From Paenibacillus pectinilyticus (GTDB taxonomy: Bacteria; Bacillota; Bacilli; Paenibacillales; NBRC-103111), in the NCBI RefSeq assembly GCF_001700435.1, contig NZ_LYPC01000010.1, positions 62,001 to 126,000 on the forward strand: a DNA stretch of 64,000 nt, in the 5' to 3' direction. The notes under the pieces were generated by a model. That model made no database searches and was not told the origin of the DNA. It saw only the letters and a list, made by a program, of their open reading frames with translations. Below, piece after piece: positions 47,014 through 55,953 of this stretch. A program made the translations under genes and the position numbers. The number at the start of each line of letters is the position of its first letter. The first letter of the stretch is position 1.

Positions 47014-47014
47014 T

Positions 47015-49609
47015 ATGGGTAACTACGATCATGTATATAAAGGGAGAGAACACTCAGATATGTTAGCAACCGTCCCCCACGAGGCGATACATGTGCCTTC
47101 ACCGATTGAGCGTTTAAACGAGCTGGCATTCAATCTATGGTTCAGTTGGAACCAAGATGCGCTGCAGCTTTTTGAAAGTATGGACCCTGTGAAATGGAAA
47201 TCCTCCGGTCATAATCCTGTGCGTCTGCTTCAAAATCTAGATACACCAGATCTGCAAGCCTTAAGTCAGAACAGTGCATTCCTAGAACGCTACCAACAAG
47301 TGATGTCGAGATTCGATATGTATATGAACGATCCTGCGTGGTATCAGACTAATCATCCCCAAGAAGATTTTGTGCAAATTGCCTATTTCTCAGCGGAGTT
47401 TGGATTCCACGAATCACTGCCGATTTACTCAGGGGGGCTGGGCATTCTCGCTGGTGATCACATCAAGTCCTCCAGTGATTTAGGGATACCGCTTGCTGGC
47501 ATCGGCCTTCTTTATAAGAAAGGCTATTTTACGCAAAAGATTGATGCCTCCGGTAGCCAACAAAGTGAACTGTTTCCGTATGATTTTAACCAATTACCGA
47601 TTCGCCCTGTCATGCAAAATGACCAGCAACTAACGGTTTCGATAGATGTACCCGGCCGCACGATCCACCTGAATATTTGGGCAGTCACCGTAGGACGGAA
47701 CCTGGTGTATTTGCTTGATTCCGATCATGCGGCTAATGATGAAGAAGACAAAACGCTAACTTCGCAGCTGTATGGCGGCAATCAAGATACGCGCATCGCC
47801 CAAGAAATCGTGCTTGGCATCGGCGGCGTCAAGACCCTCCGAGCACTGGGTATCTATCCGAATGTGTATCATATCAATGAAGGGCACGCCGCCTTCCTTA
47901 CCCTAGAACGATTGAAGGAATTACTGCACTTAGGCCTCTCCTTTCACGTTGCGGTAGAAACGGTCCGTTCAGCTACGGTATTCACGACCCATACGCCGGT
48001 ACCCGCGGGTCATGATACGTTCTCTGTCGGGATGATTGAACATTATCTCGGTCCCTTATTCAGCGAAATTCCTAAGCACAAGCAAAGCATCATTGCTTTA
48101 GGGCTTGATCATAAGTCAGGGCAATTCAATATGACGCATCTTGCCATGAATACCGCGGGGCTTCGCAATGGGGTCAGCAAGTTGCACGGGCAAGTCTCAC
48201 GCGAAATGTTCAAAGAATTTCATGGGCATATCGATGCAAGTGAAGTGCCCATAGGCTCCATTACCAACGGTGTACATTTAGATACATGGACGGCGCCAGC
48301 GTGGAAGGAGCTATTCGATCGGTTCCTGCCAGGAACCTGGCGAGCAGAGCAATCCAATCACCATCAATGGGCACAAGTCGAGGTTATTCCTGACGAATCC
48401 ATTTGGAAGGTGCATCAGCAACTGAAAGAGGATTTAGTGCGTCACGCACGCCATAGCCTCATGGAACAGCGCAAGCGAAACGGAGAGTCCGAAGAACGGA
48501 TCGAAGAGGTTCGAAACTATTTGAATCCAAAGGCATTAACCATTGGGTTCGCTAGGCGATTTGCCACTTACAAAAGGGCCAATCTCATTTTCAATGATTT
48601 ATATCGGCTCCGTAAAATAATTAATGATCCGGACCGTCCGGTCCAATTTATTTTTGCCGGCAAGGCGCACCCTGCGGACTACCCAGGTCAAGATATAATA
48701 CGAGAAATCTATCGGATTTCGCAGTTGAAGGAGTTCCTCGGTAAAATTGTGATTCTCGAAAATTATGATATCCATATGGCGCGCTATCTCGTGCAAGGTG
48801 TTGATGTGTGGTTAAATAACCCGCGCAGGCCCCTTGAAGCAAGCGGTACCAGCGGACAGAAAGCCGCTATGAATGGTGTACTTAACTTCAGCGTACTAGA
48901 TGGCTGGTGGGAGGAAGGCTACAACGGTTCGAATGGCTGGGCCATCGGAACGACCGGCGCTGCAGATTGGGCAGCACAGGAGAAAGAAAATACGAAAGCG
49001 ATTTATCACCTTCTAGAGAATGAGATTATTCCGCTTTACTACAATCAAGGCGATCTTCCTCATCAGTGGATTCAGCGCATGAAGCGCTCTGTGCAAACGC
49101 TAAGTCCCGTCTATAATACACATCGGATGGTGCAGGATTATACGAATCTCACTTATTTACCAACGGCCAAACGAGCGCGTCTCTTCGTTGCCGATCACTA
49201 CGATGTAGCTACCAAAGTAGCTGATTACAAGCAATTCATTCGCAGCAATTGGCATCAAGTCCGAATCATAAGCATCGATGATCACTCGGATAAATCAACA
49301 TCTGAAGTCCCTTTAGATGAAATCGCTCCCTCAACGAAAGAGATTACAGCGCAAATACAATTCGGTCCGATTTGGCCGCAGGATACGGCAGTAGAAGTCA
49401 TTTATTATGAAGAAAATGACGAATCTTGGGAGCAAAAAATGATCCTCATGACGCCGATTGGGGAGCTGCTCGATCAAACACAGAGCTTTCAAGCGACGAT
49501 TCCCTCTCATCTGATCCATGGACCCCACTTCTCCATTCGCGTTCGACCCATCTCAACCAACTTCGCTCACTCCTTTGAACTTTCGTTAGTTACGAGCACC
49601 TTGTCTTAA
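47015..49609 (+). CDS. Alpha-glucan (glycogen) phosphorylase, GT35
   Basis: About 864 residues. It releases glucose-1-phosphate from glycogen or maltodextrin using PLP. The N-terminal AYFSAEFGFHESLPIYSGGLGILAGDHIKSSSDLGIPL (given in part), the EASGTSGQKAAMNGVLNFS cofactor region near 608-626 and GFARRFATYKRA are typical of the bacterial short-regulatory-domain family. ATG 47015 sits one base after the ylbJ stop (TAATATG), so coupling is likely; ATG 47060 with GGGAGAG upstream is an alternative. No other glycogen gene is in the window. Confidence 0.94.
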   Translation: MGNYDHVYKGREHSDMLATVPHEAIHVPSPIERLNELAFNLWFSWNQDALQLFESMDPVKWKSSGHNPVRLLQNLDTPDLQALSQNSAFLERYQQVMSRFDMYMNDPAWYQTNHPQEDFVQIAYFSAEFGFHESLPIYSGGLGILAGDHIKSSSDLGIPLAGIGLLYKKGYFTQKIDASGSQQSELFPYDFNQLPIRPVMQNDQQLTVSIDVPGRTIHLNIWAVTVGRNLVYLLDSDHAANDEEDKTLTSQLYGGNQDTRIAQEIVLGIGGVKTLRALGIYPNVYHINEGHAAFLTLERLKELLHLGLSFHVAVETVRSATVFTTHTPVPAGHDTFSVGMIEHYLGPLFSEIPKHKQSIIALGLDHKSGQFNMTHLAMNTAGLRNGVSKLHGQVSREMFKEFHGHIDASEVPIGSITNGVHLDTWTAPAWKELFDRFLPGTWRAEQSNHHQWAQVEVIPDESIWKVHQQLKEDLVRHARHSLMEQRKRNGESEERIEEVRNYLNPKALTIGFARRFATYKRANLIFNDLYRLRKIINDPDRPVQFIFAGKAHPADYPGQDIIREIYRISQLKEFLGKIVILENYDIHMARYLVQGVDVWLNNPRRPLEASGTSGQKAAMNGVLNFSVLDGWWEEGYNGSNGWAIGTTGAADWAAQEKENTKAIYHLLENEIIPLYYNQGDLPHQWIQRMKRSVQTLSPVYNTHRMVQDYTNLTYLPTAKRARLFVADHYDVATKVADYKQFIRSNWHQVRIISIDDHSDKSTSEVPLDEIAPSTKEITAQIQFGPIWPQDTAVEVIYYEENDESWEQKMILMTPIGELLDQTQSFQATIPSHLIHGPHFSIRVRPISTNFAHSFELSLVTSTLS

Positions 49610-49635
49610 CAAAAAAAATCCGAAAACCGCTGATA

Positions 49636-49655
49636 AAGCCCCGTTTGGGGCTTTT
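49636..49655 (+). terminator. Terminator of the ylbJ-phosphorylase unit
   Basis: AAGCCCC/GGGGCTT stem with a GTTT loop and TT-rich tail. Confidence 0.85.
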
Positions 49656-49743
49656 CTTATTGTCATATATAAATTATGATGAGAAGAGAATTTACTGGAT
49701 GTGTAGGCAGATGTGCATGTAAATCTAACGACTTGGTGATGCT

Positions 49744-50415
49744 ATGGAATGGAATAAGGTACTAGAATTGGCACCCATCTCTCCCAATCAGGATTGTCAT
49801 ATTATCATTGTTGGTGAGTGTAAAGATGGCCAGCCTTTCTGTTTTGAAGATAACTTTGCCATCGACAAAATAGGTGAAGATTCGATAACGGTTTGTCTGG
49901 AACAGTTGGGGCTCTACCCTTTCGACAAACTTGAACATGTTTCATTCGTCGAGTTTTCATTTAAAGACGGTCCCCTTTTATATTATGCATATGTCGATTT
50001 GATTCAGCTTGAACTGAAGAAGACGATCTGCTATTTGACCTTATCTCTTCCTGAAGAAGTGTTTCAGCATCAAAACAGACGCTATCCGCGAGCTAAACTG
50101 ACCTTGCGTACACCAATCACATTACGTGTAGCTGGCATAAGAAGTTTATCTGTACAGAAAGGTGTCGCTTTTACTGGACAACTTCTCGATATCAGCGCAG
50201 GCGGTTTGTCATTTGTTACATCCAACCGACTATTCTACCCATTGATTCTGGAGTTCAGCTTCATACTTCCGAATTTCTCACAACCGATTACTGTCTATGG
50301 TGAAATTGTCAGGGTTACGCATTTTAGCAATGACTTCTATCGGATCGCTGCTGAATTTCAGCACACGCCTGAGTCCATTCTCCAAGAAATAGATGCGTAC
50401 TGCTCCAATTTTTAA
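49744..50415 (+). CDS. PilZ-domain c-di-GMP receptor (YpfA/YcgR-like)
   Basis: 223 residues: N-terminal flagellar-brake-like beta domain (to about 105) and a C-terminal PilZ domain. The c-di-GMP-binding motifs are RRYPR (RxxxR) near residues 113-117 and DISAGG (DxSxxG) near 149-154. It likely slows flagellar motility or alters surface behaviour when c-di-GMP rises. The cyclase at 43.1-44.2 kb could feed it (inferred). Confidence 0.92.
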   Translation: MEWNKVLELAPISPNQDCHIIIVGECKDGQPFCFEDNFAIDKIGEDSITVCLEQLGLYPFDKLEHVSFVEFSFKDGPLLYYAYVDLIQLELKKTICYLTLSLPEEVFQHQNRRYPRAKLTLRTPITLRVAGIRSLSVQKGVAFTGQLLDISAGGLSFVTSNRLFYPLILEFSFILPNFSQPITVYGEIVRVTHFSNDFYRIAAEFQHTPESILQEIDAYCSNF

Positions 50416-50497
50416 TGAACGTGAAAGCGGACGCTGACCAACCTCAGCGCATGCTTATAAAGAAGGTTTTCCACGAAAACTCTTAGGAGGAACAAGA

Positions 50498-51310
50498 TTG
50501 AAATACAACGTCATTGAACGAGGCGATGACATCTCCAAGGAGCTGACCGAACGGTTCCACACTCTCGCCGCTCAGCACAGTATGCCAAGGGATGAAGTCA
50601 ATCCCGATATCGTTTTGTCCATCGGCGGAGACGGCACGATGCTGCAAGCTTTTCATAAATATGTCGACCAATTAGACCACATTGCATTCGTCGGGATCCA
50701 TACGGGCCACCTTGGCTTTTTCGCGGATTGGAAACCTAAGGAGCTCGATCATTTAGCTTCGCTCATGTTCAGCGTGAAGACGCACGAGGAGCTGCAAGTC
50801 GTGCAGTACCCTGTTGTCGAGATTGAAATCACAACGGACAAGGGTGTTGAAACGCATCTGGCACTCAACGAATTTACGATTCGAGGCATTGAAGTGTCAC
50901 TCGTCGCTAGACTTGACGTCAACAACGAAATGTTCGAAATGTTCCGCGGAGATGGCATATGTATCTCCTCACCCGCAGGAAGCACGGCTTATAACAAGAG
51001 CTTAGGCGGCGCCATGGTCCATCCATCATTGGAAGCCATCCAAATTGCCGAAATCGCGTCGATTAACAATCGCGTGTACCGTACGTTAGGTTCGTCAATG
51101 ATTTTGCCGAAGCATCATCACTGCGACATTTATCCAAAAGCGCAGCAGAATATGCTGCTGTCCTTGGATCATAAATATATGCAACGTGCAGATGTCGTTT
51201 CCATTCGCTGCCGAGTAGCACCCAATGTGAAAGTGAAATTCGCACGGTTTCGTTCGTTTCCTTTCTGGAATCGCGTCCGCGAAGCGTTCGTTGGTCTTGA
51301 AGTCAAATAA
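50498..51310 (+). CDS. nadK: NAD kinase
   Basis: 270 residues. Phosphorylates NAD to NADP with ATP or polyphosphate. GGDGTMLQAFH near 48-58, HTGHLGFF near 74-81 and SPAGSTAYNKSLGG near 158-171 are the conserved motifs. TTG start at 50498 is supported by CTTAGGAGGAAC. Single gene with a strong terminator. Confidence 0.96.
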   Translation: MKYNVIERGDDISKELTERFHTLAAQHSMPRDEVNPDIVLSIGGDGTMLQAFHKYVDQLDHIAFVGIHTGHLGFFADWKPKELDHLASLMFSVKTHEELQVVQYPVVEIEITTDKGVETHLALNEFTIRGIEVSLVARLDVNNEMFEMFRGDGICISSPAGSTAYNKSLGGAMVHPSLEAIQIAEIASINNRVYRTLGSSMILPKHHHCDIYPKAQQNMLLSLDHKYMQRADVVSIRCRVAPNVKVKFARFRSFPFWNRVREAFVGLEVK

Positions 51311-51317
51311 ATATAAG

Positions 51318-51364
51318 AAAACGCCATCCGCTCTCCTTTTTTGGAGTTCAGATGGCGTTTTTTT
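51318..51364. terminator. Terminator between nadK and yutD
   Basis: AAAACGCCATC pairs with GATGGCGTTTT across a loop holding a smaller CTCC/GGAG helix, followed by T-runs. Confidence 0.85.
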
Positions 51365-51375
51365 GGATAAAGCGA

Positions 51376-51696
51376 TTAGACCGTTGTTGAACTAATCACT
51401 TCCGCTGGTGTTTGCTGCTTCGGTGCATTAACTTTCTCGATAATGAAATACGCACAGCCGAAATTGCAGTACTCATTCAGGTAATCTTGGAGTGCCGCGA
51501 TGGATGATTCTTTCGTCGCTTTCGGATGGATTTCTTTGAAAAATCCTCTTAACCTTAACTGACTGTAGCCCCAATCGCCGACAATATAATCATATCGCTC
51601 CAGCACTTCGCTGAAGCGTTCTTTGAATACTTCGAAATTCCAACCATTTTTGTGATCGGTGACGAGCTCATATGTTTTATTTGCGATATGAATCAT
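51376..51696 (-). CDS. yutD: YutD family protein (DUF1027)
   Basis: 106 residues. YDYIVGDWGYSQLRLRGFF near 35-53 and NEYCNFGCAYFIIEKV near 74-89 match the YutD family. Unknown function; usually found beside lipA, as here (40 bp downstream of it). Confidence 0.9.
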   Translation of the reverse strand: MIHIANKTYELVTDHKNGWNFEVFKERFSEVLERYDYIVGDWGYSQLRLRGFFKEIHPKATKESSIAALQDYLNEYCNFGCAYFIIEKVNAPKQQTPAEVISSTTV

Positions 51697-51736
51697 GGTG
51701 GTAGGAAGCTCTCCTTTCTATGATCCGTTCATAGTT

Positions 51737-52612
51737 CTAGACATTAGAAGCTGCTTTCACCTGTTCGTGGGCGTGATAGGAGCTGCGTACCAAAGGCCCC
51801 GATTCCACATGTTTGAAGCCGCGTTTCATGCCTTCTTCCTTCAGCAAAGCGAACTGTTCAGGTGTGTAGTATTTAGCCACAGACAAGTGTGTTGTGGAAG
51901 GCTGTAAATATTGACCGATCGTCATGATATCACAGTCAACCTTACGCAAGTCTTCCATCGTTTGAAGCAACTCGTCCCACTCTTCCCCTACACCAATCAT
52001 GACACTGGATTTCGTTGGGATGTTCGGTGCGATCTTTTTCGAACGCTGCAGCAACTCCAGCGAACGAGAATATTTAGCTTTGGAACGCACACGGTCAGAC
52101 ATCCGCTCAACCGTTTCCATATTGTGATTCAGAATATCAGGCTTTGCTGCAAGCACGGTAGCCAGTGACTCTTCTCGACCCAAGAAGTCAGGAATCAGCA
52201 CTTCGACCGTACACATCGGCAGCTTGCGCCGAATCGCTTTGATCGTCTCAGCGAAGATCCTCGCGCCGCCATCTGCCAGATCATCGCGCGCCACAGAAGT
52301 AACAACACAGTGGCGGAGTCCCATTTGTAACGCAGCATCCGCAACACGTTCTGGCTCTTCTAGATCAAGCTCCGTTGGGAGACCTGTTTTAACTGCACAG
52401 AAACGGCAAGCACGCGTACAAATATCACCTAATATCATAAAAGTCGCTGTCCGATTCGCCCAACATTCATGGATATTCGGACATTTGGCTTCTTCACAAA
52501 CCGTATGCAACGTTTTGGAACGCATCATGGACTTGATTTCTTTGAAATTCTCATCCGTTTTAAGATTGATCTTTAACCAATCTGGTTTTCTCTCTAGTAC
52601 TTTTCTAGGCAC
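51737..52612 (-). CDS. lipA: Lipoyl synthase
   Basis: About 291 residues, radical SAM enzyme that inserts sulfur into octanoyl-protein to form lipoate. Auxiliary cluster motif [12 protein letters not shown] near 38-49 and radical [11 protein letters not shown] near 64-71; C-terminal [11 protein letters not shown] is conserved. GTG 52612 is preferred: the longer frame to 52714 would span the promoter hexamers. Transcribed toward yutD. Confidence 0.95.
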   Translation of the reverse strand: MPRKVLERKPDWLKINLKTDENFKEIKSMMRSKTLHTVCEEAKCPNIHECWANRTATFMILGDICTRACRFCAVKTGLPTELDLEEPERVADAALQMGLRHCVVTSVARDDLADGGARIFAETIKAIRRKLPMCTVEVLIPDFLGREESLATVLAAKPDILNHNMETVERMSDRVRSKAKYSRSLELLQRSKKIAPNIPTKSSVMIGVGEEWDELLQTMEDLRKVDCDIMTIGQYLQPSTTHLSVAKYYTPEQFALLKEEGMKRGFKHVESGPLVRSSYHAHEQVKAASNV

Positions 52613-52651
52613 TGTCTTTCCCGCCTTTTTATTTGGTTTCTCAATGATGTT

Positions 52652-52679
52652 ATTATAACATGAATGACTGACAAAACAA
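52652..52679 (-). promoter_or_regulatory. Promoter of lipA with overlapping palindrome
   Basis: Minus strand: -35 TTGTTT (52674-52679), 16-bp spacer, extended -10 TGTTATAAT (hexamer 52652-52657). A palindrome ATGTTAT-T-ATAACAT covers the -10 and could be an operator. Confidence 0.6.
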
Positions 52680-52769
52680 TCCACTTTGGGGGTCAGTTGT
52701 GATACACTGATCAAGATGGACCAAAACAGCTCAGCTTACTACATAAAGGCTGTATGGGAGGAAAGAAAC

Positions 52770-53618
52770 ATGAGCATAACTGAAGTGACCCGCGAGAAAG
52801 ATCGCAAGCTTGGTGAAATTTTAAGAAATATGGGCCGTGTAATCGTCGCCTTCTCCGGCGGTGTTGACAGTACATTCGTCCTCAAACGTGCACAGCAAGA
52901 GCTTGGTGACCAAGTGCTTGCCGTAACCGCAGCATCAGAAACGTTTCCCACGAGGGAGTTCGATGCCGCAGCACAACTAGCCCAACAATTCGGCGTCCGT
53001 TTGCACAAAACAGAGGTTAAGGAATTGGAGAACGCAAACTTCGTTGCCAATAATCCCGACCGTTGTTATCACTGCAAGACGGGGCTTTATTCACATTTAC
53101 AGGATATCGCCAAAGAGCTTGGTTATCCGTATATCTTAGATGGTTCCAATGTGGACGATCTTGGAGACTACAGACCTGGGCTTCAAGCAAAAAATGAGCA
53201 AGGTGTCCGCAGCACACTGCAGGAAGCTGGCTTAACCAAAGACGAGATCCGAGCGCTTTCCAAAGAATTGGGTCTGAGCACGTGGAATAAACCTTCTTTC
53301 GCCTGTTTGTCCTCCCGTATCCCGTATGGGACACAAATTGAGAAGTGGAAGATTGACCAATTGGATGAAGGGGAATACTTCCTGTCCCAACTGGGTCTTT
53401 ATCAAGTTCGCGTGCGTCATCACGAGAAGATTGCCCGGATCGAAGTCATGCCGGATGAAATTCACAAGGTCGTAGAGCACCGTGATGCGATTTACGAAAA
53501 ATTCAGCAAGCTTGGCTTTACATATGTCACGTTAGACCTGCAAGGATACCGAACTGGCAGCATGAATGAAGTACTGTCACAAGAGACGAAAGACAAGGTG
53601 AAAGAAGCATCCTTATGA
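52770..53618 (+). CDS. larE: LarE-type sacrificial sulfur insertase
   Basis: 282 residues, ATP-pyrophosphatase family. PP-loop FSGGVDSTF near residues 27-35; the conserved Cys used as sulfur donor in LarE probably lies in SFACLSSRIPYG. It adds sulfur to the P2CMN precursor of the nickel-pincer nucleotide. ATG 52770 is selected because GGGAGGAAAG precedes it; the frame from 52686 overlaps the lipA promoter region. It overlaps larB by 4 bp (ATGA). Confidence 0.93.
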   Translation: MSITEVTREKDRKLGEILRNMGRVIVAFSGGVDSTFVLKRAQQELGDQVLAVTAASETFPTREFDAAAQLAQQFGVRLHKTEVKELENANFVANNPDRCYHCKTGLYSHLQDIAKELGYPYILDGSNVDDLGDYRPGLQAKNEQGVRSTLQEAGLTKDEIRALSKELGLSTWNKPSFACLSSRIPYGTQIEKWKIDQLDEGEYFLSQLGLYQVRVRHHEKIARIEVMPDEIHKVVEHRDAIYEKFSKLGFTYVTLDLQGYRTGSMNEVLSQETKDKVKEASL

Positions 53619-54388
53619 TGGACTTAGAGAAGATCTTAAAACTCGTTCAGACAGGCGATCTGGACGTAGAAGAAGCCAAGAAGCAAATCATCAAGGATGG
53701 CGGCTCAGGTCCCGCCAACCTTGATCTAGGATTTGCGCAGCTCGACATCGATCGCGAGAAGCGTACAGGCTTCCCCGAGGTCATTTTCGGGGAAGGCAAG
53801 ACGCCCGAGCAGATCGAGGTTATTTTCAAGCGGCTCATGGAGCACACCGACCGCGTGCTTGCCACACGCGTCGACGCGGCCAAGGCCGCTTATGTTGTGG
53901 CCAACGTGGCAGGTGTCACCTACCACGAAACAGCACGGGCGCTTACTTGGTTTAAGCGTCCGCTGCTCAAAGTCCACGAAGGCTACATCGCCGTCGTGTG
54001 CGCAGGCACCTCCGACCTCCCTGTGGCGGAGGAGGCTGCCCTTACAGCGGAATGCCTGGGCAGCCACGTCGAACGTATTTTCGACGTGGGTGTCGCCGGC
54101 ATTCACCGACTGTTCCGCCGGCTAGAACTCATTCGCGGTGCGAACGCGATTGTCGTCGTGGCCGGCATGGAGGGAGCCCTCGCCAGCGTAGTTGGCGGGC
54201 TCGTCTCCAAACCGATCGTCGCTGTGCCGACGAGTATCGGCTACGGGGCGAACCTTGCTGGTGTCGCTCCCCTGTTGTCTATGTTAAATAGCTGCTCACC
54301 AGGCATTTCCGTAGTCAACATTGACAACGGCTTTGGAGCTGGCTACTATGCAGGACTCATCAACAAAAATATGTCGAAACGAGCGTGA
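53615..54388 (+). CDS. larB: LarB, pyridinium-3,5-biscarboxylic acid mononucleotide synthase
   Basis: 257 residues. The C-terminal AIR-carboxylase-like domain (about 115-255) with AGTSDLPVAEEAALTAE near 131-147 and SVVGGLVSKPIVAVPTS-type loop near 203-218 is the LarB signature. It carboxylates and hydrolyses nicotinic acid adenine dinucleotide in NPN synthesis. GC content is higher here (53.7-54.3 kb) than in larC. Coupled to larE. Confidence 0.94.
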   Translation: MMDLEKILKLVQTGDLDVEEAKKQIIKDGGSGPANLDLGFAQLDIDREKRTGFPEVIFGEGKTPEQIEVIFKRLMEHTDRVLATRVDAAKAAYVVANVAGVTYHETARALTWFKRPLLKVHEGYIAVVCAGTSDLPVAEEAALTAECLGSHVERIFDVGVAGIHRLFRRLELIRGANAIVVVAGMEGALASVVGGLVSKPIVAVPTSIGYGANLAGVAPLLSMLNSCSPGISVVNIDNGFGAGYYAGLINKNMSKRA

Positions 54389-54397
54389 CATCCGACC

Positions 54398-55318
54398 ATG
54401 CGTATTTTATATTTGGACTGTTTCTCTGGAATAAGCGGCGATATGACACTAGGCGCTTTAGTTGACGCGGGAGCAGATCGAGCTTATATCGAAGATGAGC
54501 TTTCCAAAATCAAACTAGAGCCCTACACCTTAGAATGGAAACGTGTTATCAAACGCGGGATTTCCGCCCTAAAACTAGATGTTATTCTCGATCCAGAACA
54601 TCCACCTAAAAAACATAGACATTACTCAGAAATTGTTCAGGTCATCCAAAAAGCCGAATTCAATGAACGAGTAACGGCCCTAAGCCTAGCTATTTTTGAA
54701 AAAATAGCGATTGCAGAAGCCAAAATTCATGGAACTCCTATCGAAAAAGTACACTTTCATGAAGTCGGTGCAATCGACTCAATCGTTGACATCGTAGGCG
54801 TCGCCTTAGCGATCGACTCCTTACAGATCGAGCGTATTTTCTCATCACCTGTGCCACTAGGCTCTGGTACGATCCATATCGACCATGGGATATATCCAGT
54901 ACCCGCTCCCGCTACACTTGAAATGATGCTAGGCTTGCCCATCGCATCAACGCATTATAGCTTAGAAATGACGACGCCTACAGGCGCCGGTATCATTTCT
55001 GGGATTGTCGACGAATTCTCCAAAAGCTTCCCACCGATGGTTGTTGACAGCATTGGATATGGTGCAGGCACAAGAGATTTACCCAAACAACCGAATGTAC
55101 TTCGCGTCGTAGTCGGTAAAATCGATCCCTTTATCGGGAAATGGCAAATCAGCCATGAACATCTAGCTCACGAGCATTCGCATGAGCATACACACACGCA
55201 TGACGATCATCACCACCATCATGATCACTCTCATGATCATCATCACGATCACGGCGATCATGATCACACCCATAGTCACACACATCATGGAGTTGCTAAC
55301 ACTGGCACTCACCAATAG
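54398..55318 (+). CDS. LarC N-terminal half (LarC1), nickel insertase, with His-rich tail
   Basis: 306 residues. MRILYLDCFSGISGDM is the classic LarC start; HFHEVGAIDSIVDIVG near 118-133 and TPTGAGIISG near 195-204 follow. The last 50 residues (about 250-297) are almost all His and Asp with a few Thr and Ser, a likely nickel-binding tail. In most bacteria a C-terminal half follows after a short linker or a programmed frameshift. Here the frame stops, and the missing C-terminal half lies convergent on the minus strand (55343-55837). It starts 9 bp after larB. Confidence 0.94.
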   Translation: MRILYLDCFSGISGDMTLGALVDAGADRAYIEDELSKIKLEPYTLEWKRVIKRGISALKLDVILDPEHPPKKHRHYSEIVQVIQKAEFNERVTALSLAIFEKIAIAEAKIHGTPIEKVHFHEVGAIDSIVDIVGVALAIDSLQIERIFSSPVPLGSGTIHIDHGIYPVPAPATLEMMLGLPIASTHYSLEMTTPTGAGIISGIVDEFSKSFPPMVVDSIGYGAGTRDLPKQPNVLRVVVGKIDPFIGKWQISHEHLAHEHSHEHTHTHDDHHHHHDHSHDHHHDHGDHDHTHSHTHHGVANTGTHQ

Positions 55319-55319
55319 G

Positions 55320-55372
55320 AATAGACAAAAAACGCCCTTCCATCAATCTGGAAGAGCGTTTTTTTGTCTATT
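55320..55372. terminator. Extended bidirectional terminator between the two larC halves
   Basis: AATAGACAAAAAACGC-C-CTTCCA pairs with TGGAAG-A-GCGTTTTTTTGTCTATT: a 23/24-nt near-perfect inverted repeat with a 6-nt loop (55343-55348) and T-runs inside the 3' arm in both directions. The larC2 stop codon sits in the loop and its last codons are in the stem; the larC1 stop is just before it. Confidence 0.9.
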
Positions 55373-55837
55373 CTGCTCGTGAAATAACATCCTAACTTCC
55401 TCATAAACTTGCTTCAATGGAATCCCATATTTCCTTGCAACTTCTTCACATTCCTTAAATTCAGGCGCATATTGCACTAATTTTCCTGCGTGATAGCCCA
55501 CTTTTACCGTCAAAGGCCCCCAAGGTGTCTCCAGAAGTTCAAATTCCCTTGCTAATCGATGACAAGAGGCATGGAGATATCGAACCCCCAGCGTCGTTGA
55601 CTCACTAAATATAATCTCCTCGATCTGTGAAAGCCGTTCCTCATCCACCAGCACATTCAGCATGATACCAGGGCGGCCCCGCTTCATAATAATGGGCACA
55701 ACATATACATCGTTCGCCCCCACATCAAAAAGCCTATCCATGATATACGTAACCCACTCTGGATTCATATCATCCAAATTGGCTTGCACTAACAACATGT
55801 GATCGTCCACATGCTCATCCCTATGGTTAAAAGCCAC
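55343..55837 (-). CDS. LarC C-terminal half (LarC2), encoded on the opposite strand
   Basis: About 164 residues. HMLLVQANLDDMNPEWVTYIMDRLF near 14-38 (given in part), a DVYVVPIIMKRGRPG segment, FSESTTLGVRYLH and WGPLTVKVGYHAGK are the hallmarks of the LarC C-terminal domain, which binds the NPN precursor and completes nickel insertion. It is a separate gene: GTG 55837 has AAGAGGTGGG upstream (GTG 55846 is possible). It converges on larC1 with a 24-bp gap. There is no N-terminal LarC domain in this frame. Confidence 0.88.
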   Translation of the reverse strand: MAFNHRDEHVDDHMLLVQANLDDMNPEWVTYIMDRLFDVGANDVYVVPIIMKRGRPGIMLNVLVDEERLSQIEEIIFSESTTLGVRYLHASCHRLAREFELLETPWGPLTVKVGYHAGKLVQYAPEFKECEEVARKYGIPLKQVYEEVRMLFHEQNRQKNALPD

Positions 55838-55953
55838 TATTCCCACCTCTTATTGGCATCATAGCAAATATCACCACACAACGAAAGATGGAAGGATAAA
55901 CAAGCGGCGATACGTACATCCTAAGAACTAACATTTCAGGAAGGATGATAGAG

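Noticed and set aside
55320..55930. Invertible DNA switch carrying larC2
   Set aside because: The inverted repeat at 55320-55372 behaves as a terminator; no matching arm was found beyond the larC2 start, and no invertase gene is near.
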